The position numbers and the translations under genes are program-made. From Strigamia acuminata (taxonomy: Eukaryota; Arthropoda; Chilopoda; Geophilomorpha; Linotaeniidae), in contig OX442322.1 of assembly GCA_949358305.1 (NCBI GenBank), positions 4,836,001 through 4,900,000 of the forward strand: a DNA stretch of 64,000 nucleotides, read 5' to 3'. Shown one piece after another: positions 59,455-64,000 of the stretch (position 1 is the stretch's first letter; every line of letters starts with the position of its first letter). The notes below the pieces were generated by a model that did not search any database, had not been told where the DNA came from, and saw only the letters and a list, made by a program, of their open reading frames with translations.

Positions 59455-61192
59455 TGTGACGATTCTACTTTTGGGCTAATTTATTAATCCTTTTGAGATA
59501 GATAATTCGGTTTATACAAGACGTTGCTAAGTTTAGCAACAACCTAACCGAGATAAGCTACGGAAGTCTTTACAAACATGGCACGTGATCGAATAGAAAT
59601 AACTTACAGTTTTAGTGTGACATAACATATTTATTACTAAATATTAACAATAACAAAGATGGGTTCTTGACGCGTGTAAACGGGCGGCATCAACTGGTTG
59701 AGGATCCGGGCGAAGCCAGAGGGATACGGCTGACTTGCGGCATCGTCACAAATATCGCTACGGAGACGTATTTGGTCCGCAGCTCGAGTATCTAATAATG
59801 CGAAGAGTCCTTCGCATAAGTAGGAATATTCAGCAGAATATTCCATGTTCCAAATGAATAAAAGTAAAGTAATTAGTGGAATACAACAAATGAATTGTTG
59901 TATAAATATTAATTGGGCGGGGACCGTCACGACAATTGAGAGAACGTCGCGAGAGTTGTTGAGACTCCATCCGCCAGCATGCCTTACGACGACAAGATCT
60001 CGTGATCAGGTGCCGAGTATTTAATTGTGTGCTTTAACTCGCTATCAGTGGTACCAACCACCAGGTAAACATTTCTATGGACTTACCGGGTTTAAAAGAT
60101 ATTGCCAATACAGGATTACCAATGCCCGAGTAATTTGTTTAACACGACATATTTTATATATCGTTCACGGGTTACTAACCCGGAGGGTACAATGGGGCGG
60201 GGACCGTCACGACGGTCGAGAGAATCATCGCGGGAGGATTTGACTCCTCCATCCGCCAGCATGCCTTACGATGGCGGGATCCACTGATCGAGCACCGGGT
60301 AAAATATTAATCGGCCACTGCCGTTGGATTACCATTATCCAAGTAGTTGTTTCTCGCAACATCTGAAGATATTACTCACGGGCTACCAACCCGGCGTGTT
60401 ACCTGTACATTAGGCCTTTACCGACTTTTAACGAGCGGAAGGACCAATCGTAGAAAGACGGGAACCTGCGAGGGCTTCTTACAACAGCCATCCTGCAGCG
60501 GACTGAGGCCAGTTAGCTGAGGGACCTACTTTCATTTAGCAAGGTCGTACTGTATACGACCGTTATATTAAGCCACCGTACGAAATCTAACTGTCCCGTA
60601 GAACAGCAAGCTAACGTTACGGGGCCATTTCATGCGAACGCATGTCTATTACCGGAGTTAGCCTTCCCGAAAAGGCCCTACAACAACAATAACAATAGTA
60701 ATGAATACCGATTGTGGAGAGCTGAGGTGGCCTGATGTGTCGATAAGAAAGTGAAATCAAACGATAACAACAATTCAATTACAGACATTTACAGTTATCA
60801 AGCCAGGGGGATAAGTGGGTGGAAAACTGATGCTTATATAGTTCTGTAGAACTACTAGTTTGGCGACAGCCAATCAGCATACGAATCGGCGGATTCGTGG
60901 GTCACTAGTCTGGACCTAATATAAGACTATGTCCAGATGGGCCCAGTTGGGGTCCGGAAGGGTCCGATTGGTTCCCTTTGACAGGTAAGTAATGTGGATA
61001 TTGATTCGATAGAATCACATTGTCAAGTAAATAATACTTAGTTTATGTCGAATAAAATAGTTATATTTTATTCACCGTGTCTAAATAATTATTTATCACA
61101 CTTTTTAGTTTTATCGAGTTTGAATTACGCGCGTTTGGTAAACAGCGCCATCTATTGTGAACATTGATAAATACAGATTTGTAATCATCACA
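59455..61192 (-). repeat. Element G 5' LTR
   Basis: 1738 bp, the partner of 46938-48675 with about seven scattered substitutions and no length change. It is followed by AGTA. Confidence 0.95.
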
Positions 61193-61196
61193 AGTA

Positions 61197-61864
61197 AAAA
61201 AGACTTTAAACCTAAAACAGAAAGTTTTTTGACTAACCCACGGGAGATCCGGTATCAGTTCAAACGGTATTGTGAACAATACCAGTTAAATTCAGCTGAA
61301 TTTACTAATATAAACGAAGCGCAACAATTCGTATTTCGAAATCAATACCATAACCAACGAGTAAAACCCGACCCAGTCGTCAATCTGACTGAAATACAAC
61401 AATTTGCGCCTGGAAAGCAACCCTGCAAAATCCAGAATAATTCATCTCAACGAGAGGAATTAAGAACTTCTAACAAGCATTTCCGGGCGCCAAGCCCAGC
61501 AAGTTTTGCAGAAACTTCAAGTACAAACCAACATGTTCGAGAGCTGACTATAAACCCAAGTTTCCAGTCCTCAGTTCCACAACCTAGTGTCCAATTTAAA
61601 GCCCCTCGTAAGTTGCGAGGTTTCACAATTCCGAATATGGGTCCTTTTCACGTATGGTTTTCCAATAAGGGTCCCCTTCATGTATGGTTTTCCAAAGATG
61701 ATCTAACCCAAAAGTTTGGGTTGTCACGGTCATTTACACTGCGAAGTGAGTACACTACATGTAACTGTCCAAAGCATCGAAAGAGATCATTAAGGCAGAC
61801 TGAGAGATCTCGGGAATTCGCCATTAAGCGAGCTCAATATTTTGCAAGGAATCATGTTGACTAA
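61197..61864 (+). CDS. Element H Gag-like frame, segment 3
   Basis: It continues in frame from 46937 after removing G and one AGTA copy. It contains a third version of the group signature (YQFKRYCEQYQLNSAEF, NINEAQQFVFRNQ). It ends with a basic Cys/His/Arg-rich tail (CNCPKHRKRSLRQTERSR) and a stop at 61862. A 27-30 bp tandem repeat near 61638-61695 duplicates FHVWFSN/LHVWFSK. There is no capsid, CCHC knuckle or protease, so this Gag-like ORF is atypical. Confidence 0.65.
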
Positions 61865-61929
61865 ACATGACAAGATACACAAAGATTCTCCGATTATAGT
61901 GTAAACAGAAAAATCCTTTTCTATGAATC

Positions 61930-61993
61930 ATGACCTCTTTTCTAGAGAAAAGAGGGACAAAATGACCTCTTTTCTAGAGAAAAGAGGGACAAA
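61930..61993. repeat. Perfect 32-bp tandem duplication with hairpin
   Basis: Two identical 32-bp units (61930-61961 and 61962-61993). Each holds CCTCTTTTCT and AGAAAAGAGG, a perfect 10-bp inverted repeat with a 2-bp spacer. Confidence 0.85.
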
Positions 61994-62371
61994 ATATAAA
62001 GTTAAAATTAACAAATCTCGAAAAGTAATACTACATTATTAAAAGACAACTAGTTTAATTAAATTAGTCAATTATACAAAGAATATCAAGTCTTTCTAAA
62101 AAATCGACTCCAGTTATGATAATTAAGGGGGACAATCATGATTTCTAATTGTCAAATCTTATCATCCGAAAACTATTATTTATAGCGATACATCTGACTA
62201 GGCATATAAAATAAATATTTTTGTGATAACACAAATGATGATTTTATGTACGACGAAGGTTTCTTCAAAAGAAGACTTGGAAATAAATTCTCAACTTGAA
62301 TTTGTACTATTAGAAAAGTTATTTCGGCAGAAATCCAGAACTTAGATAAGTTAATTGGTTTACGTTAACTC
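61994..62371. other. H tail and junction with K
   Basis: No gene. AATTAAGGGGGA near 62127 is polypurine-tract-like, as before the F 3' LTR, but no H-type LTR start follows it. The origin of 62140-62371 is unclear. Confidence 0.4.
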
Positions 62372-62394
62372 AAATTCAGAAGAAATTAGCGGAT

Positions 62395-63501
62395 GTGAAA
62401 CACAAGCTAGAGGACTTATACCAGGCTTTTCAACTAATTAGATATTTGCCCCAGGAGTACCAGTCCATTGTACAGGCCATCTACAGATGGGAGGACGTGA
62501 ATTTCACTTTGGAGAAAGTGGAAGTGGAACTTGTTGCCGAAGAAGGACATCTTGCTCAACAGAGGAGAGATTCAGGCCAGGGGCCAACGACAGACGCCTT
62601 CAGCACGAGTCCCACCAACGCTAAGAGTAGTGAAAATTCTTCAAAACCTCAACAACAACAAGGAAATTTTGGACAAAATAATCGAGGCTACCAGGGCGGA
62701 CAAAGGGGCGGCAAATCAAATTATCGAGGAGGAAGAAACACAAGAGGAAATTTTCGAAGAAATACGACCGGGTCAACGGGACGGGGGCCGTGTTTCCGAT
62801 GCAATCAGCCAGGTCACTGGGCGAGGAATTGCACCGTCCAACTTACGCCAACTAATAGCCAAAACACGAACACTGTCGAGGAATTGGAAACGAATATGAT
62901 GAATGTTGGTTTCCTCACCGAACTGAGTGAACAGGAGATGTTGCAGTGCGGCGCAGCCAACAACTGTTGGATCTATGACACAGGGGCCACTGGACATTTC
63001 TGTAAAGACAGGAACCAATTCGTAAACTTCACAGAAATGAAAGGAACCATAAGCCAAGCAGACAAGAAAACTTTAATACAAATCCAAGGAGTTGGAGACG
63101 TTTGTGTAATGTGTGTGGTGGGAAACGACACAATCCCAATCACATTGAAGAAAGTGTACTACGCACCAGATTTAAGAAGAAATCTACTGTCAGGACCTTG
63201 CATCGACGAAGCAAGATGCAAAGTGGCAATTGGTTCGGGATTAGTTAAGGTTTACGATCCACAATGGAAACGACAACTGATGGAAGCAGTTAAGAGAGAC
63301 AGACTTTATTATGTCAAAACAAGTGATTTGAAACCAGACATTGAAAAATTGAAGAAAGCAACAAGGCGAGTACTGGATAACAACAAACACAACAAGCACA
63401 AGAGTCAACTAGTTCAAACAAAAAGGCATCTAATCCAGAAGAAGCGAGATTATGGCATGAGAGACTTGGACATATCCACTTCCCGAGCGTGCAAGAAATG
63501 A
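62395..63501 (+). pseudogene. Element K Gag-protease fragment
   Basis: It encodes the second half of Gag (YQAFQLIRYLPQEYQSI), a Gly/Arg/Asn-rich linker, a CCHC knuckle CFRCNQPGHWARNC and a protease with DTGATGHFC. It ends in about 50 frameshifted residues. The first codon shown is GTG; the homologous frame already begins near 62380 without a start codon. It is very similar to D over this stretch, with scattered differences. Confidence 0.82.
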
Positions 63502-64000
63502 GCAAGCGAGATGCAGTAGTTGGACTACCGATTTTGGACGTGCCAATCGCGCAATGTGACGTTTGCACGCTGGCGAAGAAAAAGGCCATCTCTCATAAAT
63601 CTTTACCAGGAATTAGGTCAAAGCAACCGTTGGAACTTTTACACATGGATGTGTGCGGGGCTTTTTCAACGCCAACAGTTTCGGGGAATAGGTATTTTCT
63701 TATCATTACGGGTGATTTTTCCCGTTATTCCACGGTTTACCTGATGAAACAAAAGGACGAAGTGTTTAACATTTTCCAAAAACACGCAAATTGGATTGAG
63801 AGACTACTCGGAAAGTCAATCTTGGCCATCCGCACGGACAACGGGATGGAGTTTTGTTCGAACAAGTTTGGTGAATATCTTGATCAACAAGGGATCGCTC
63901 ACGAAAGGACAAATGCGTACACACCTGCCCAAAACGGCGTTTCGGAGAGATTGAATCAGACGTTAGCAAATGGGATGCGGGCTCTCATTTACGACGCGCA
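63405..64000 (+). pseudogene. Element K integrase fragment, runs off the window
   Basis: In a different frame from the Gag-protease part it encodes the integrase zinc site (LWHERLGHI, CDVC) and catalytic residues in HMDVCGAF, RTDNGMEF and NGVSERLNQ, with no stop before 64000. It matches D integrase closely. Confidence 0.82.

Larger units (their letters stand above)
46938..61192 (-). mobile_element. Element G: Ty3/Gypsy element with gag, pol and ORF3
   Basis: 14255 bp with 1738-bp LTRs that differ at about seven positions (0.4 percent) and the 4-bp duplication AGTA (46934-46937 and 61193-61196). On the minus strand: LTR, tRNA-Gln-like primer site, gag, frameshift signal, pol, ORF3, polypurine tract, LTR. 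Its LTR sequence is not alignable with F or H over most of its length, but the proteins, primer and signals are homologous. Two single-base frameshifts, in gag and integrase, disable this copy. Confidence 0.95.
26901..62137 (+). mobile_element. Element H: Gypsy-group element hosting I, F and G
   Basis: It begins with an 1840-bp LTR (26901-28740) and tRNA-Gln primer site (28743-28760). A leader of about 3.3 kb follows once I is removed, then a Gag-like frame in three pieces (37001-37185, 46084-46937, 61197-61864) that join in frame across F and G. A purine-rich AATTAAGGGGGA near 62127 resembles the tract before F's 3' LTR. No matching 3' LTR follows, so the right boundary is uncertain. No pol domain remains. 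H is related to B and F by LTR start, leader motifs and Gag N-terminus. Confidence 0.68.
62372..64000 (+). mobile_element. Element K: 5'-truncated Ty1/Copia fragment related to D
   Basis: Homology to the D polyprotein begins abruptly at D residue about 137 (KKLADVKH). It continues through Gag, protease and integrase to the right edge of the window. No LTR or primer site is present on the left, so the 5' end is deleted or displaced. A frameshift near 63340-63430 breaks the frame. Confidence 0.85.

Noticed and set aside
62127-62200. 3' LTR of H after the purine tract
   Set aside because: The sequence after AAGGGGGA does not match the H LTR start TGTGACGGTTTATAGG.
1-64000. CRISPR arrays, rRNA or nuclear tRNA genes
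   Set aside because: Short matches to tRNA 3' ends are retroelement primer sites next to LTRs; no regularly spaced repeats or rRNA-like sequence seen.

Overview
The window is eukaryotic repeat-rich DNA, almost certainly from an invertebrate animal and probably an arthropod. That reading rests on the element mix: Copia elements primed by initiator tRNA-Met, a Mag-type Gypsy element with a 168-bp LTR, and several Ty3/Gypsy elements with 1-1.8 kb LTRs. No bacterial gene organisation, rRNA, tRNA gene or CRISPR array is visible. Apart from about 2.3 kb (24634-26900), essentially everything is LTR retrotransposon, arranged as two stacks of elements inserted into elements.

Left stack, 1-24633. The host of this stack is element B, a decayed Gypsy copy on the minus strand (LTR remnant 24296-24633, gag 23473-24281 and 16282-17554, start of pol 8606-9369). 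Three elements sit inside it: A (1-8605, minus-strand Gypsy cut by the window edge, LTR 7613-8605), C (9375-16276, Copia, 458-bp LTRs, 5-bp duplication GAAAT) and D (17555-23472, Copia, 318-bp LTRs, duplication GTTTC, one uninterrupted 1489-codon polyprotein).

Middle, 24634-26900: the only sequence not assignable to a retroelement. It contains two possible exons of an unrecognised gene.

Right stack, 26901-64000. The host is element H, a plus-strand relative of B (LTR 26901-28740, tRNA-Gln primer site, unusually long leader, and a Gag-like reading frame that stays in frame across two later insertions). Inside H are I (31115-35868, minus strand, Mag-type), F (37186-46079, plus strand, 1646-bp LTRs, duplication ACGT) and G (46938-61192, minus strand, 1738-bp LTRs, duplication AGTA). 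A 5'-truncated Copia fragment, K, related to D, runs off the right end (62372-64000).

The most interesting system is the B/F/G/H group. G and F carry a third reading frame in the position where errantiviruses have env, but it encodes a soluble, cysteine-rich protein with no signal peptide or membrane segment. Seven cysteines have almost identical numbering in the two proteins. In both elements the start codon lies at or just after a splice-acceptor-like sequence, which suggests a spliced subgenomic mRNA. Gag and Pol in this group appear to be joined by -1 ribosomal frameshifting: G and F have the heptamer A AAA AAC touching the gag stop codon, and B, F and G all have a G-rich hairpin 6-7 nt downstream. 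F has lost nearly all of pol but keeps intact gag, frameshift signal, ORF3, primer site, polypurine tract and near-identical LTRs, so it looks like a recently mobile non-autonomous element. The LTRs also hold conserved RNA-like hairpins; one stem shows compensatory changes between H and F.

All family, domain and tRNA-primer assignments come from motifs read by eye. No database search was run.
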